Shown here: positions 1-8,823 of the stretch, piece by piece
How positions within the stretch are numbered: position 1 is the first letter of the stretch
Layout: each line of letters opens with the position of its first letter
Source of the DNA: Methylovulum sp.
GTDB lineage: Bacteria > Pseudomonadota > Gammaproteobacteria > Methylococcales > Methylomonadaceae
NCBI GenBank assembly: GCA_028712695.1
Contig: JAQTQZ010000035.1
Span: 1 to 36,298, forward strand
DNA: 36,298 nucleotides
Direction of reading: 5' to 3'
Notes under the pieces: model-generated
What the model was told of the DNA's origin: nothing
The model's database searches: none
Seen by the model: only the letters and a program-made list of their open reading frames with translations
Program-made: the position numbers and the translations under genes

Positions 1-378
1 CCCTGTATCGTCCACATGGCAAGGAATCCATTGCGGTTTGTTTCCTGGAAAGGCCGGAACCTTATTGCCGCAGACCCCAAGAAAATTTACCAATCCATCA
101 CGGTTGCCGGGGCCGAAAAGGAACTTGAAGCCTTTGCCCAAGCTTGGGACGGCAAATACCCGCCAATCAGCCAATCCTGGCGTAATCACTGGCCTAACCT
201 GATTGCTTTTTTTGATTATCCTGATGAAATCAGGAAGATCATTTGTACCACTAATGCCATTGAATCCGTCAACAGCGTGGTTAGGAAGGCGACCAACGCC
301 AGGAAAACATTCCCTAATGGCCAATTGGCAATGAAAGTCATTTATCTGGCTATAGGGGGCGCTTCGAAAAAATGTCCA
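1..378 (+). pseudogene. IS256-family (mutator-type) transposase, C-terminal fragment
   Basis: The frame is open from the first base, so the 5' part lies outside the window. The fragment reads CIVHMARNP near its start, then SQSWRNHWPNLIAFF and IRKIICTTNAIESVNSVVRK, which are the conserved C-terminal blocks of IS256-family DDE transposases. The family normally continues after a KKWTMP-like motif for about 30 more residues. Here the frame breaks right after ASKK, and the sequence runs almost at once into the terminal inverted repeat, so the end of the gene has been lost to a small deletion plus frameshift. The open frame continues to base 633 only by reading antisense through the end of rmuC. 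The element is probably dead, although the missing 5' part cannot be judged. Confidence 0.85.
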
Positions 379-379
379 T

Positions 380-407
380 GCCTTTACACAGATTTTTTTA
401 CACTCTC
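380..407. repeat. Right terminal inverted repeat of the IS256-type element
   Basis: This 28-base AT-rich stretch contains TTTACACAGATTTTTTTACA. Its reverse complement begins GAGAGTGTAAAA, the look of IS256-family ends as I remember them. It lies at the 3' edge of the transposase fragment and resembles the candidate left repeat at 34744-34771. The insertion boundary is therefore near base 407, about 55 bases beyond the stop codon of rmuC. Confidence 0.55.
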
Positions 408-461
408 CGTGCCCCACCCACACTACGCACTAGGCTGGGCTTGTTGCCCGTCCCATAATAC

Positions 462-2078
462 TTATTCGGCATCTCCCAACAACCCAATCGTTCCGGTCTC
501 ATCACCAATCTCCAACACCCCCACATCGCGCAATTTCCGCTCCATCGCCTTAGTCCGCGTTTCTTTCAATTTTTCCAGCGAGCCGGAGGCGGTGGTCAGT
601 TGTTTGTGCACTAACGCCAATTGGTCTGAATAACTGGCGAATTCGGTTTTGACTTCCGCCAGCACTTTCCATACTTCACTACTGCGTTTTTGTACCGCGA
701 GTGTGCGAAAGCCCATGTGCAAGCTGTTCAACAAAGCCGATAGCGTGGTCGGGCCGGTGATGGTGATGCGGTATTTGCGCTGGAGCAGTTCAAACATGTG
801 CGGATGCCGTAACACCTCGGCAAACAGGCTTTCAACGGGTAAAAACATGATCGCAAAATCGGTGGTGTGCGGCGGGTCGATGTATTTCGCGCTAATGTCT
901 TTGGCAAAACTTTCGATGGCTTTGAGCAGTATTTTTTGGGACTGGTCGATTTTAAGCGGTTCGGCTTCTTCATAAGCCTGCAACAGTATCTGGTAACTTT
1001 CTAACGGGAACTTGGAATCCATCGGCAACCAGACAGTTTTTTCATCGGACTTGCCGGGCAATTTGACGGCAAACTCGACATTCGCTTGGCTGCCTTGCTT
1101 GGTGGCGACATTAAGTGAATATTGCTCCGGCGACAGGATTTGTTCCAAGATATTGCCCAGTTGGTATTCGCCCAAGATGCCGCGCGTTTTGACATTGGCC
1201 AATACTTTTTTCAAATCGCCGACGCCAATCGCCAGCGTCTGCATTTCGCCCAAGCCTTTGTGGACTTGTTCCAGCCGGTCGCTGACTTGTTTAAACGATT
1301 CGCCCAGCCGTTTTTCCAGTGTGCTTTGCAGTTTTTCATCGACGGTTTTGCGCATTTCAGTCAATTGCTGGGTGTTGTCTTCGCGGATTGAGCGCAATTG
1401 TTTTTCAATCGTGTCGCGTATTTCGGTGATGCTGGTTTTGGCCTGCGCGGTGGCGTCGCTTTGTTGTTTGTTCAAATCGGCGAATTTTTGGCTTAATTGC
1501 CCGCTGAAGCCGTTGATGCTTTCGGAAAATTTGCTTTCGAACGACTTGAGCCCGTCATTGAGTTCTTTACGGTTGTCTTTGGCATCGTTGCCGATGCGCT
1601 CTTCAAAGCTATCCAGTTTGGCGACGGTTTTGTCCCTGAATTCATCCTGTTTTTTGTTCAAGGCTTCGCTGGAGGCGTGGAATGAGGTAATGACCGTTTG
1701 TTTGAAATCGTTGGAATGGCTGATCAGCTTTTCCGACAAATCATTTAACGCGGTTTTAAACAAATCCAGTTGCTGGTTTTGGGCATGGCTGTTTTCGGTG
1801 ATCCGGTTCAGCAACGTGTCTTGCAAGTTCTTAAAGACTTCGTGGGTTTCTTTACGGTTTTCAAAGCCCATGTCGCGCAATTCTTTGCGGGAGTCTAAAA
1901 AACCTTGGTTCAACGTGTCTTCATTTGCTTGCAATAGGCGGATCAGCTCATTTTGCAACGGTTCTGGCGGCTTGTCCGTCAGCTTGTTGATACGTTTTAG
2001 GATAAAAAACAGTGCCATCAGCACCAGTAGCAGCAGGACACACGCAATTGCCGTGGCTATTAAGAGGGGGTCAGTCAT
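462..2078 (-). CDS. rmuC: DNA recombination protein RmuC
   Basis: RmuC-family protein of 538 residues, thought to act as a nuclease-related factor that limits recombination at inverted repeats and stalled DNA. Residues about 4-28 form one strongly hydrophobic N-terminal membrane anchor. A long charged helical stretch rich in Gln, Lys and Glu (about 60-270) looks like a coiled coil. The C-terminal half carries the RmuC domain, with GILGEYQLGNILEQIL and later WLPMDSKFPLESYQ and FAIMFLPVESLFAEVL. I chose the ATG at 2078 (MTDPLLIA), which puts the anchor at the very N-terminus. A TTG 11 codons upstream is possible but less likely. The gene follows fhs on the same strand, separated by a strong hairpin. 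Its 3' end abuts the IS256 relic without visible damage. Confidence 0.93.
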   Translation of the reverse strand: MTDPLLIATAIACVLLLLVLMALFFILKRINKLTDKPPEPLQNELIRLLQANEDTLNQGFLDSRKELRDMGFENRKETHEVFKNLQDTLLNRITENSHAQNQQLDLFKTALNDLSEKLISHSNDFKQTVITSFHASSEALNKKQDEFRDKTVAKLDSFEERIGNDAKDNRKELNDGLKSFESKFSESINGFSGQLSQKFADLNKQQSDATAQAKTSITEIRDTIEKQLRSIREDNTQQLTEMRKTVDEKLQSTLEKRLGESFKQVSDRLEQVHKGLGEMQTLAIGVGDLKKVLANVKTRGILGEYQLGNILEQILSPEQYSLNVATKQGSQANVEFAVKLPGKSDEKTVWLPMDSKFPLESYQILLQAYEEAEPLKIDQSQKILLKAIESFAKDISAKYIDPPHTTDFAIMFLPVESLFAEVLRHPHMFELLQRKYRITITGPTTLSALLNSLHMGFRTLAVQKRSSEVWKVLAEVKTEFASYSDQLALVHKQLTTASGSLEKLKETRTKAMERKLRDVGVLEIGDETGTIGLLGDAE

Positions 2079-2137
2079 GTGTAAGGGATGATTTGGTGCA
2101 AAATGAGGCAAATTAACAGGGGAATTACCAATAGCGT

Positions 2138-2170
2138 AGACCTGGCAGGTTTTTGAAACCTGCCAGGTCT
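2138..2170. terminator. Perfect 15-bp hairpin between fhs and rmuC
   Basis: AGACCTGGCAGGTTT and its exact reverse complement flank a three-base loop (TTG). The stem-loop lies about 30 bases after the fhs stop. It has no long T-run on the minus strand beyond the T residues in the stem, so it could slow RNA polymerase, protect mRNA ends, or be a dispersed repeat of the REP or MITE kind. The structure is certain; calling it a terminator is inference. Confidence 0.55.
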
Positions 2171-2198
2171 TACTGGCTAGGGACTAACTAAAGTTTCC

Positions 2199-3872
2199 TT
2201 AAAACAACCCCGATATGACGCCATTGTCATCAATATCAATCCGTTCTGCGGCGGGCACTTTCGGTAGGCCCGGCATGGTCATCATGTCGCCGGCGATGGC
2301 GACAATAAAGCCGGCGCCATTGGCTAGCCTGACCTCGTTGATTTCTACCGTGTGCCCTGAGGGTGCGCCCTTGGCGCTAGGGTTGGTTGAAAATGACATC
2401 TGCGTTTTTGCCATGCAAATCGGGAAATGGCCGTAATCGCTTTGCCAAGCGGCCAATTGCGCTTTGACTTTGGCGTTGGCGGTGATATTGCCCGCCCCGT
2501 AAAGCTTGGTGGCAATGGCTTCGATTTTTTCCCACAGCCCCAAGTTTTCGTCATAGACATAACTGAATTCCGGCTCGCGCCCATCAACCAAGTCAAGCAT
2601 GGTTTGCGCCAGTTGCTCCGCGCCCGCGCCGCCTTGCGCCCAGTGCTTGCAAAGCACGCTGGTTGCGCCGATTGCTTGGCATTTGTCTTGCAACAACGCC
2701 AGTTCGGCTTCGGTGTCGAAAGTGAAATGGTTGATAGCCACCACGCAAGGCAGGCCGTAATGTTGGGTGATGTTGTGGTAATGGCGTTCCAAGTTGGCAA
2801 AGCCTTGTTCCAATGCGGTCAAGTTTTCTTGGTTTAACGCGTCCTTGGTGACGCCGCCGTGGAATTTCAGCGCCCGTACTGTGGCGACCAGCACTACCGC
2901 CGAAGGTTTTAGGCCGGACATGCGGCATTTGATGTCGATGAATTTTTCGGCACCCAAGTCGGCACCGAAACCGGCTTCGGTCACCGCGTAATCCGCCAGC
3001 TTCAGGGCGGTTTTAGTGGCGGTCACCGTGTTGCAGCCATGGGCGATATTGGCGAATGGGCCGCCGTGGATAATGGCGATGTTGTTTTCTAAAGTTTGCA
3101 CCAGATTGGGCTTGATGGCGTCTTTCAACAAGGCCGCCATAGCCCCGTGCGCTTTCAGGTCGCTGGCATAAACGGGGGTCACTTTGTCGGATTTGTAGCC
3201 GATGACTATCCGGCCTAAGCGTTCTTTCAAATCGGCGCGGCTGGTGGCCAAACATAAAATCGCCATCACTTCGGATGCGACCACGATGTCATAGCCGTCT
3301 TCGCGCAAGTAACCGTTGGCGGCGCCGCCCATGCCCACGACGATGTTGCGCAAGGCGCGGTCGTTCATATCCACGACGCGCTTCCATTGGATGCGGCGCG
3401 GGTCTATGTCCAGTTCGTTGCCGTGGTTGATGTGGTTGTCGATGAGGGCGGACAGCAGGTTGTGCGCCACGCCGATGGCATGGAAATCGCCGGTGAAGTG
3501 CAGGTTGATGTCTTCCATCGGCACGACTTGGGCATAACCGCCGCCCGCCGCGCCGCCTTTGACGCCAAAGCATGGGCCTAGTGACGGCTCGCGCAGGCAG
3601 ATGATGGTTTTTTTGCCCAGCCGGTTCATGGCATCGCCAAGACCCACCGTGGTGGTGGTTTTGCCTTCACCGGCGGGGGTCGGGCTAATCGCCGTCACTA
3701 AGATCAGTTTGCCATCGTCTTGGTCTTTTAAGCTATTGACGTATTCCAAAGAGAGCTTGGCCTTAAAATGGCCATAGGGTTCGAGATGTTCGGCGGCTAT
3801 TTTGTAGTTTTGTCTGGCCAGGTCAATAATAGGCTGCATCGTAGCCTGTTGGGCGATTTCTATATCAGACAT
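2199..3872 (-). CDS. fhs: Formate-tetrahydrofolate ligase
   Basis: Cytosolic enzyme of 557 residues that joins formate to tetrahydrofolate using ATP, giving 10-formyl-THF for the one-carbon pool. The family P-loop [12 protein letters not shown] is at residues 64-75, followed by [20 protein letters not shown] and the formate/THF-site block [17 protein letters not shown]. The length is that of the usual bacterial enzyme. The start is supported by an AAGGAATG ribosome site about three bases before the ATG. In a methylotroph this enzyme would link formate to folate-bound assimilation, but that depends on the host. The gene stands alone on the minus strand, ahead of rmuC. Confidence 0.97.
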   Translation of the reverse strand: MSDIEIAQQATMQPIIDLARQNYKIAAEHLEPYGHFKAKLSLEYVNSLKDQDDGKLILVTAISPTPAGEGKTTTTVGLGDAMNRLGKKTIICLREPSLGPCFGVKGGAAGGGYAQVVPMEDINLHFTGDFHAIGVAHNLLSALIDNHINHGNELDIDPRRIQWKRVVDMNDRALRNIVVGMGGAANGYLREDGYDIVVASEVMAILCLATSRADLKERLGRIVIGYKSDKVTPVYASDLKAHGAMAALLKDAIKPNLVQTLENNIAIIHGGPFANIAHGCNTVTATKTALKLADYAVTEAGFGADLGAEKFIDIKCRMSGLKPSAVVLVATVRALKFHGGVTKDALNQENLTALEQGFANLERHYHNITQHYGLPCVVAINHFTFDTEAELALLQDKCQAIGATSVLCKHWAQGGAGAEQLAQTMLDLVDGREPEFSYVYDENLGLWEKIEAIATKLYGAGNITANAKVKAQLAAWQSDYGHFPICMAKTQMSFSTNPSAKGAPSGHTVEINEVRLANGAGFIVAIAGDMMTMPGLPKVPAAERIDIDDNGVISGLF

Positions 3873-4009
3873 TTACATTCCTTAAGGTGCTGATGTTTTA
3901 GGAGGTTTGTTAGGGATGGGGATCGCGCTAACGGTTCTTGAATTGCGGATGCCACCATTGTAAATGTTCAGGCTGTTTGTGTCTTGCCAGATGCGTATTC
4001 AGGGCAAGG

Positions 4010-4618
4010 TTAATGGCCTGTAGATGTGCCCCATAAGGCTTTTAAGCGTTGGTCCCTGCCACAATTGAAACGATAAAATTGGTAACGCAATGGGTTTTTT
4101 TTGTAGTAATCCTGATGATAGTCTTCAGCCGGGTAAAAGGTGGGTGCCGCGATGATTTGTGTTTTGATGTCATCCTTAAAGGGTTTGTTTTGTTGCCAAG
4201 CCGTTTTGGATTGTTCGGCCAGATGTTTTTGTGCTTCATTCTGGTAAAAGATGATGGACCGGTACTGGTCGCCTTTATCACAAAATTGGCCTGAAGCGTC
4301 GGTGGGATCTATGTTATGCCAATAAACATCCAACAATTTTTCATAACTGATTTTAGCGGGGTCATAGGTGATTTGTAGCGACTCGACATGCCCCGTACCC
4401 CCGGCTGACACTTGTTCATAAGACGGGTTTTCAGTTTTGCCTCCCGTGTAACCGGGCACGGTTTTTACCACGCCGGGCAAGGCGTCAAAAGGGGGCTGCA
4501 TACACCAGAAACAACCGCCTGCAAAAAGGGCGGTCGCCACGGGGGGCTGTTCCGGTTCGGCAGATGCAGTCATGGATGCGCCAATAGCAAGCATGATAAT
4601 AAACAAGCGCGTAAGCAT
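4010..4618 (-). CDS. msrA: Peptide methionine sulfoxide reductase MsrA, exported
   Basis: Reduces the S epimer of methionine sulfoxide in proteins. The protein has 202 residues, and the catalytic motif GGCFWC sits at residues 34-39 with Cys36 as the reactive thiol. QYRSIIFY and the C-terminal FNCGRDQRLKALWG, with its resolving cysteine, match the family. The first 20 residues (hydrophobic run, then ASMTASA) look like a cleavable Sec signal, so this MsrA should work in the periplasm, repairing oxidised envelope proteins. A GAGGAAAA ribosome site precedes the ATG. The gene appears monocistronic, with 137 unassigned bases before fhs. Confidence 0.95.
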   Translation of the reverse strand: MLTRLFIIMLAIGASMTASAEPEQPPVATALFAGGCFWCMQPPFDALPGVVKTVPGYTGGKTENPSYEQVSAGGTGHVESLQITYDPAKISYEKLLDVYWHNIDPTDASGQFCDKGDQYRSIIFYQNEAQKHLAEQSKTAWQQNKPFKDDIKTQIIAAPTFYPAEDYHQDYYKKNPLRYQFYRFNCGRDQRLKALWGTSTGH

Positions 4619-4659
4619 TGTATTTTCCTCGTTAATTATTATTTTAGTAGGTGGATGGT

Positions 4660-4824
4660 TTAATAAACAGCGGGATAATATCGCAAATGTGGCATTAAAA
4701 CCGGATGGGTTATAAATAGGATCAATTTTTTTGGAACATCGTCCCAGCTTTTAAGATGAGCATAATACCAATCTAAATAAAGTTTTCGCGATGTCAATTG
4801 TGCGGTGCTTTTAAACCGAAACAT
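4660..4824 (-). CDS. Unrecognised 54-codon ORF upstream of msrA
   Basis: An ATG-started frame of 54 codons ends 41 bases before msrA on the same strand. It contains many aromatic and basic residues (for example LYLDWYYAHLKSWDDV). I recognise no family, and the upstream GGATAAC is only a weak ribosome site. The frame continues upstream past its in-frame stop as FYPYRSLFDWQGQAG, so it might be the rest of a decayed gene, or simply chance. Confidence 0.18.
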   Translation of the reverse strand: MFRFKSTAQLTSRKLYLDWYYAHLKSWDDVPKKLILFITHPVLMPHLRYYPAVY

Positions 4825-5049
4825 TTGTTATCCGGCCTGTCCTTGCCAGTCAAACAAACTACGATAGGGGTAAAAGGTGGTTTTGGGAATTCTTGGAGAA
4901 TCTGCTGATTGCTTTCGCCGGTGAACGGTTCTTTGATAGTGCCCCACCTAGCTTTGGAAGTCGCTGAATTTCAACCTTTTACGGGCTTGCGACTTATCCC
5001 GAAATGGAAAAAGCAAAGGCGGCGCTTCTTATCCGCCCCGCTTGCTCCA
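4825..5049. other. Gene-poor stretch between msrA and the lipoprotein gene
   Basis: Together with the doubtful ORF below it, this makes about 430 bases with no convincing gene on either strand. On the minus strand, just after the lipoprotein stop, a GGCGG...CCGCC stem around 5017-5036 followed by T-rich sequence could be a weak terminator. Nothing else is recognised. Confidence 0.4.
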
Positions 5050-5592
5050 TCAATGCCAACCACCATACTGTTTAGTGGGATCGCCACGAAAGCCGGTCGA
5101 TGTTTTGTTGGCATCCGGCACGTTAACCCGATTTTCCGCCGCCATCACCATATTGGCACGGGTATAGCCGCCTAAGGCCTTGGCGGCTTCAGCAATGGCG
5201 GTTGTCAACGGGCTGATGTCGTACTGGGTGATGCTTGGCTCAATCACCACGGCGACCAGTTGGTCTGCCTCCAGGCTGTCTGGTTTGGGGTAATAACGCA
5301 GGATAATCGGCAATTCGGTGTTGGCGGCAATTTCCAACCGGTAATGGTTGCTGTCTTCCAGGTCTGTGCTCGCCAACAGCTTGCCGTCAATGCCGGTCAC
5401 TTTAATAGTACCGGTTTTCATCGGCGCTTCTTTGCCAACCACCAGTCCCGACAGAACAGTTGCCGTCCCGAATTTCTTAATGCTTTGCTGGATGGCTATC
5501 TTGGGTTTGTCAGTTTTGCCGCAGCTAGGCAAAAAACAGCCGATTATAAAGGCAGCCAGGATTATTTTTAGTGCAGAGTGTTTAATGCGCAT
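5050..5592 (-). CDS. Putative lipoprotein of unknown function
   Basis: A protein of about 180 residues that I do not recognise. The N-terminus has two Arg/Lys residues, a hydrophobic helix and then FIIGCFLPSC. IIGC (Cys19) and LPSC (Cys24) can both be read as a lipobox, so a membrane-anchored lipoprotein is likely. The middle part (TGTIKVTGIDGKLLAS and HYRLEI) resembles the beta-sandwich carboxypeptidase-regulatory-like fold found in many envelope proteins, which is a guess. The tail is polar and ends FRGDPTKQYGGWH. I chose the ATG at 5592 because GGAG lies ten bases upstream; an earlier start at 5619 is possible. It is divergent from the Ter operon, and whether it belongs to it functionally is unknown. 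Confidence 0.6.
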   Translation of the reverse strand: MRIKHSALKIILAAFIIGCFLPSCGKTDKPKIAIQQSIKKFGTATVLSGLVVGKEAPMKTGTIKVTGIDGKLLASTDLEDSNHYRLEIAANTELPIILRYYPKPDSLEADQLVAVVIEPSITQYDISPLTTAIAEAAKALGGYTRANMVMAAENRVNVPDANKTSTGFRGDPTKQYGGWH

Positions 5593-5805
5593 ATCAATTA
5601 ATCTCCAAAGTGTCGCCATCGTGGGGCAGGTAAAATCTTACTCTATCGGTAAGGGATAGTTTTGGCAACAAAACGCCGATTAACCCTTGAATGATTGGCA
5701 AATGCCAATCGGACAATTGCGACCGCTTCTTACATGCTTAGGCTTGGCAGGTTATCATTGCCTAGATATTTAGTTATCCTTTTTCCCGCCTACAACAATT
5801 AAATC

Positions 5806-7002
5806 ATGCAAAAAACAGTCACTGTTAAACTAGACACCGGCACGCTCCATCTTAAGTTGAAGCCGGGGCGTATCCCGCTCGACCGATTACTGGGCTTTGC
5901 CGCCCGCATCAGCAGCAAACGCAAGTTTTTGCTGGTCAGCAAAATATTGGGCAAGCATTATCCGGTGTCACCCAAAATGATGCGCTGGTCTTACCGTGCG
6001 TTGGCGCGATTGGTGCTGGACTGCGGCGCAGGCAGCAGTTCGTTGTGGATAGGTATGGCGGAAACCGCCACCGGACTGGGTTATGGCGTGTTTGCCGAAG
6101 CATGTGGGGCGGGGGTGCAGAACGCGCTATTTATGCAGACCACCCGCTATCATCTGGATGGCGTGGCGCGGCTGGCGTTTGATGAAGCACATAGTCATGC
6201 TACTGACTTTTTTCTGTATTATCCTGAGCATCCCGATTACCGGCGGCAGTTTTTAAGCGCTGAAACGCTGGTGCTGATTGATGATGAAATCAGTACCGGC
6301 AGGACTTTTTTGCGGCTGATTAATGCCTATCAAGCGGTTAACCCTAATCTGCAAAAAGTGTTTATTGTCAGTCTGGTGAATTTTGCCCATCTTGATGACC
6401 GCGCGTTGTTGGAGGCGCAAGCCGGTGTGGCGGTGGAATGGCTGTGTTTTCGGGAAGGTTTATTGGCCTTTGAAGACGGGCAAAATACGGCGCTCGACAA
6501 TATCGTGGTCAATGTGTCCGGCAATGATGCGTGTAAAAAAGCGTTGTTGGCCTGGCCGGGCCGTTTGGGTATCAATGCGCCGATCCAACTGGAAGGCGGT
6601 ATTGTCGATGCGTTTTTGCAACTGACCGCCAGTATAGATGACGATGCTCGCCCGATACTGGTGTTAGGCTCCGGTGAATGCAATGCCCCGGCTTATTTGC
6701 TGGGGTGTAAGCTGGAAGCCCAAGGTTTTAACGTAAAAGTGCAAAGTACAACGCGCTCCCCCATTCACCAAGGTAATGATATTAAGCAGGTTTGCCAGTT
6801 TGAGGATAACTACGGGGACGGCATTGCCAATTTTATTTATAACCTGAATCCTGAGGATTACCGGGAAATTATTCTGTGCCATGAAACGCCGCTGTGCGCA
6901 GCGCTGCTAGAGCGCTTAGACGCATGGCAAGCCGTCAGCGCACGTTTTGAACTTAACCCTAACGATAGACACCATGCAAAGTTATATTTTTTTAGACCTT
7001 GA
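5806..7002 (+). CDS. Ter-operon phosphoribosyltransferase (PRTase_2) with TRSP domain
   Basis: First gene of the Ter operon, 398 residues. The N-terminal two thirds match the PRTase family tied to Ter loci: RKFLLVSKILGKHYPV at residues 39-54, and the PRPP-binding loop LIDDEISTGRT at 157-167. The C-terminal third (about 275-398) fits the TRSP domain, named for a conserved Thr-Arg-Ser-Pro that is visible here as TTRSPI. The family is predicted to transfer ribose-5-phosphate from PRPP onto a base-like acceptor while building a nucleoside-like compound, but the substrate is not known. No good ribosome site precedes the ATG. The gene overlaps the HAD gene by 29 bases, implying coupled translation. 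Confidence 0.85.
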   Translation: MQKTVTVKLDTGTLHLKLKPGRIPLDRLLGFAARISSKRKFLLVSKILGKHYPVSPKMMRWSYRALARLVLDCGAGSSSLWIGMAETATGLGYGVFAEACGAGVQNALFMQTTRYHLDGVARLAFDEAHSHATDFFLYYPEHPDYRRQFLSAETLVLIDDEISTGRTFLRLINAYQAVNPNLQKVFIVSLVNFAHLDDRALLEAQAGVAVEWLCFREGLLAFEDGQNTALDNIVVNVSGNDACKKALLAWPGRLGINAPIQLEGGIVDAFLQLTASIDDDARPILVLGSGECNAPAYLLGCKLEAQGFNVKVQSTTRSPIHQGNDIKQVCQFEDNYGDGIANFIYNLNPEDYREIILCHETPLCAALLERLDAWQAVSARFELNPNDRHHAKLYFFRP

Positions 7003-7729
7003 CGACACCTTGTTCCAAACACTACGAAAATGCACGCCTGGCACCGATAGCACCGCGTTGCAGGCGCGGGCGTTTTTGCCGGATGGCACCCCTAATTCAT
7101 TTGCCACACGCAAACAACAATGGTTGTGGCAATGGCTGGCAAAAGGCTTCAAGGTTGTGCCGGTGACGGCGCGCGATGTGCAGGCGTTTTATCGGGTCAA
7201 TTTACCGTTTCAAGAAGAAGTGGTGCTCAATCACGGTGCGGTTATTTTGGATAAACAGGGGGTGATTGATACCGTCTGGATGGAAAGGATGCGCCAAGAA
7301 TTACCGCTATACCAAGAAAAATTGTTCGCACTCTGGGAAACGGTTGAGGCGTATTGCCATCTTCATAACGGCTATAAACCGCGCTTGGTCAATGATTTTG
7401 ACAACACGTGGTATGGCGTCATCAAACACAGCGACGGCACCGAAGCGACGCTGAAAAAGTTGTTGGATGAAAAGATCAAGCCGCATCCGCATATCCTTGA
7501 CGGCAGTTTGTATTGGCACATCAACGGCAACAACCTTGCCATATTGCCGCGCATCATCACTAAAGAAAATGCGGTCAGCTATCTGCTGGATAGTTATAAA
7601 CGGCAACATCCCGATGTTTTGACATTCGGTGCGGGCGATAGCCGCACCGATGCGCCCTTTTTAGCGTTATGCGACTATGCGCTGATCCCTAAAAACACCC
7701 AATTGTTTAACGCGATGGTGACGGCCTAA
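6974..7729 (+). CDS. HAD-superfamily hydrolase of the Ter operon
   Basis: Soluble phosphatase-type enzyme of 251 residues. Motif I is DLDDTL (Asp8 and Asp10, nucleophile and acid/base). VTARD is the motif II region, and GAGDSRTDAPF near the C-terminus is motif IV with the magnesium ligands. I chose the ATG at 6974 because it places motif I right at the N-terminus, as in the family; a start 27 bases upstream would add nine unrelated residues. It begins inside the preceding PRTase gene, and its stop overlaps the next start by one base (TAATG). By context it probably dephosphorylates an intermediate of the Ter metabolite pathway. The substrate cannot be read from sequence. Confidence 0.87.
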   Translation: MQSYIFLDLDDTLFQTLRKCTPGTDSTALQARAFLPDGTPNSFATRKQQWLWQWLAKGFKVVPVTARDVQAFYRVNLPFQEEVVLNHGAVILDKQGVIDTVWMERMRQELPLYQEKLFALWETVEAYCHLHNGYKPRLVNDFDNTWYGVIKHSDGTEATLKKLLDEKIKPHPHILDGSLYWHINGNNLAILPRIITKENAVSYLLDSYKRQHPDVLTFGAGDSRTDAPFLALCDYALIPKNTQLFNAMVTA

Positions 7730-8823
7730 TGGCGATATTAATGCCGCCCAGCGGTAGTTACGCCTCCGATGACGTCAGGTTTTTGCTCACGCCGATTAGC
7801 CTGCCGGACACGCCGGTCGCCGCTAAAGAAGCGTTAATCCAATCGGGCCAAAAACATTATTCGCAACTGTTGTCCCATGAGTCGCTGCCGACTGACGCGT
7901 ATTTGGCGTTGTTTCATCAGGCGATGGCGGCTAACAAAGCGCGTGTGGCAGAGCATGTCTGGACATTGGCCGGGCGTATTTTGGCAACCCGCCCGCACGG
8001 CATCACGCTGGTGTCGTTGGCGCGGGCCGGCACACCGGTTGGCGTGTTGCTTAAACAGGTGCTCAAGCGCCATTTCGACACCGAGGCGCCCCATTATTCC
8101 ATTTCCATCATTCGGGATGTCGGTATCGATGCAAATGCGTTGCGCCATATTGTCCGGCAGCATGCGCCGGAGACGTTGGTTTTTGTTGATGGTTGGACAG
8201 GAAAAGGCGTGATTGCCGGACAATTGGCCGATAGTTTGCAAGATTTTAGCCGGAGTGATAGCGTATTTATTCCCGCTGAATTGTACGTGCTGACCGATTT
8301 GTCAGGCTGTGCGGCGGAGGCGGCCTCGTCCGAGGATTACCTGATCCCCTCGTGCATTTTAAACGCGACGGTTTCGGGCTTGGTCAGCCGCTCGGTTTAT
8401 GATGAAGGGATAATGGCGGCGGGCGATTTCCACGGCTGTGTTTACTACGGGCAATTTAAACCGCATGACTTATCGCGCTATTTTGTTGATGAAATACTCG
8501 CTAGCGTTGCGCTTATTAGCCACGACCGCAAAAATAGCCCGGCGGTTGGGGTGGACCGGCAACACCTGCAATACGATTCCCAGCGCTTGTTGCAACAACT
8601 TGCCGTGCGTTATTCTGTAAGCCATGGACATTATATTAAACCCGGGATAGGTGAGGCGACCCGAGTGCTTTTGCGCCGCGAAGCCAAGTTGCTGTTGTTA
8701 CAAGATTTGGCTGCAGAAGCCACGTTGCATTTGCGTTGGCTGGCGGAGGCCAAGTCGGTTCCGGTCGTTGTCTGCGATGATTTGCCGTACCGCGCCGTGG
8801 CGCTTATTAAAGAGGTATTATGA
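7729..8823 (+). CDS. StiP-type phosphoribosyltransferase with C-terminal Pelota-like RNA-binding domain
   Basis: Second PRTase-type enzyme of the operon, 364 residues. SYASDDVRFLL near the start, VSLARAGTPVGVLLKQ at about 95-110 and the PRPP-loop-like LVFVDGWTGKGVI at about 150-162 match the StiP/PRTase_1 family (once called a cysteine protease). The last 80 or so residues (YIKPGIGEATRVLLRR to YRAVALIKEVL) look like the Pelota/L7Ae-type RNA-binding domain that this family carries in Ter loci. Its presence hints that the pathway touches RNA, but this is unproven. The stop overlaps the next start by four bases (ATGA). Confidence 0.85.
   Translation: MAILMPPSGSYASDDVRFLLTPISLPDTPVAAKEALIQSGQKHYSQLLSHESLPTDAYLALFHQAMAANKARVAEHVWTLAGRILATRPHGITLVSLARAGTPVGVLLKQVLKRHFDTEAPHYSISIIRDVGIDANALRHIVRQHAPETLVFVDGWTGKGVIAGQLADSLQDFSRSDSVFIPAELYVLTDLSGCAAEAASSEDYLIPSCILNATVSGLVSRSVYDEGIMAAGDFHGCVYYGQFKPHDLSRYFVDEILASVALISHDRKNSPAVGVDRQHLQYDSQRLLQQLAVRYSVSHGHYIKPGIGEATRVLLRREAKLLLLQDLAAEATLHLRWLAEAKSVPVVVCDDLPYRAVALIKEVL

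Noticed and set aside
1012-2091. 359-codon plus-strand ORF opposite rmuC
   Set aside because: It is antisense to a clear RmuC family protein, is rich in Ser/Leu/Cys as reverse-frame shadows are, and matches no family.
4909-5175. 88-codon ORF opposite the lipoprotein gene
   Set aside because: It overlaps the lipoprotein gene on the other strand and shows no domain or ribosome site.
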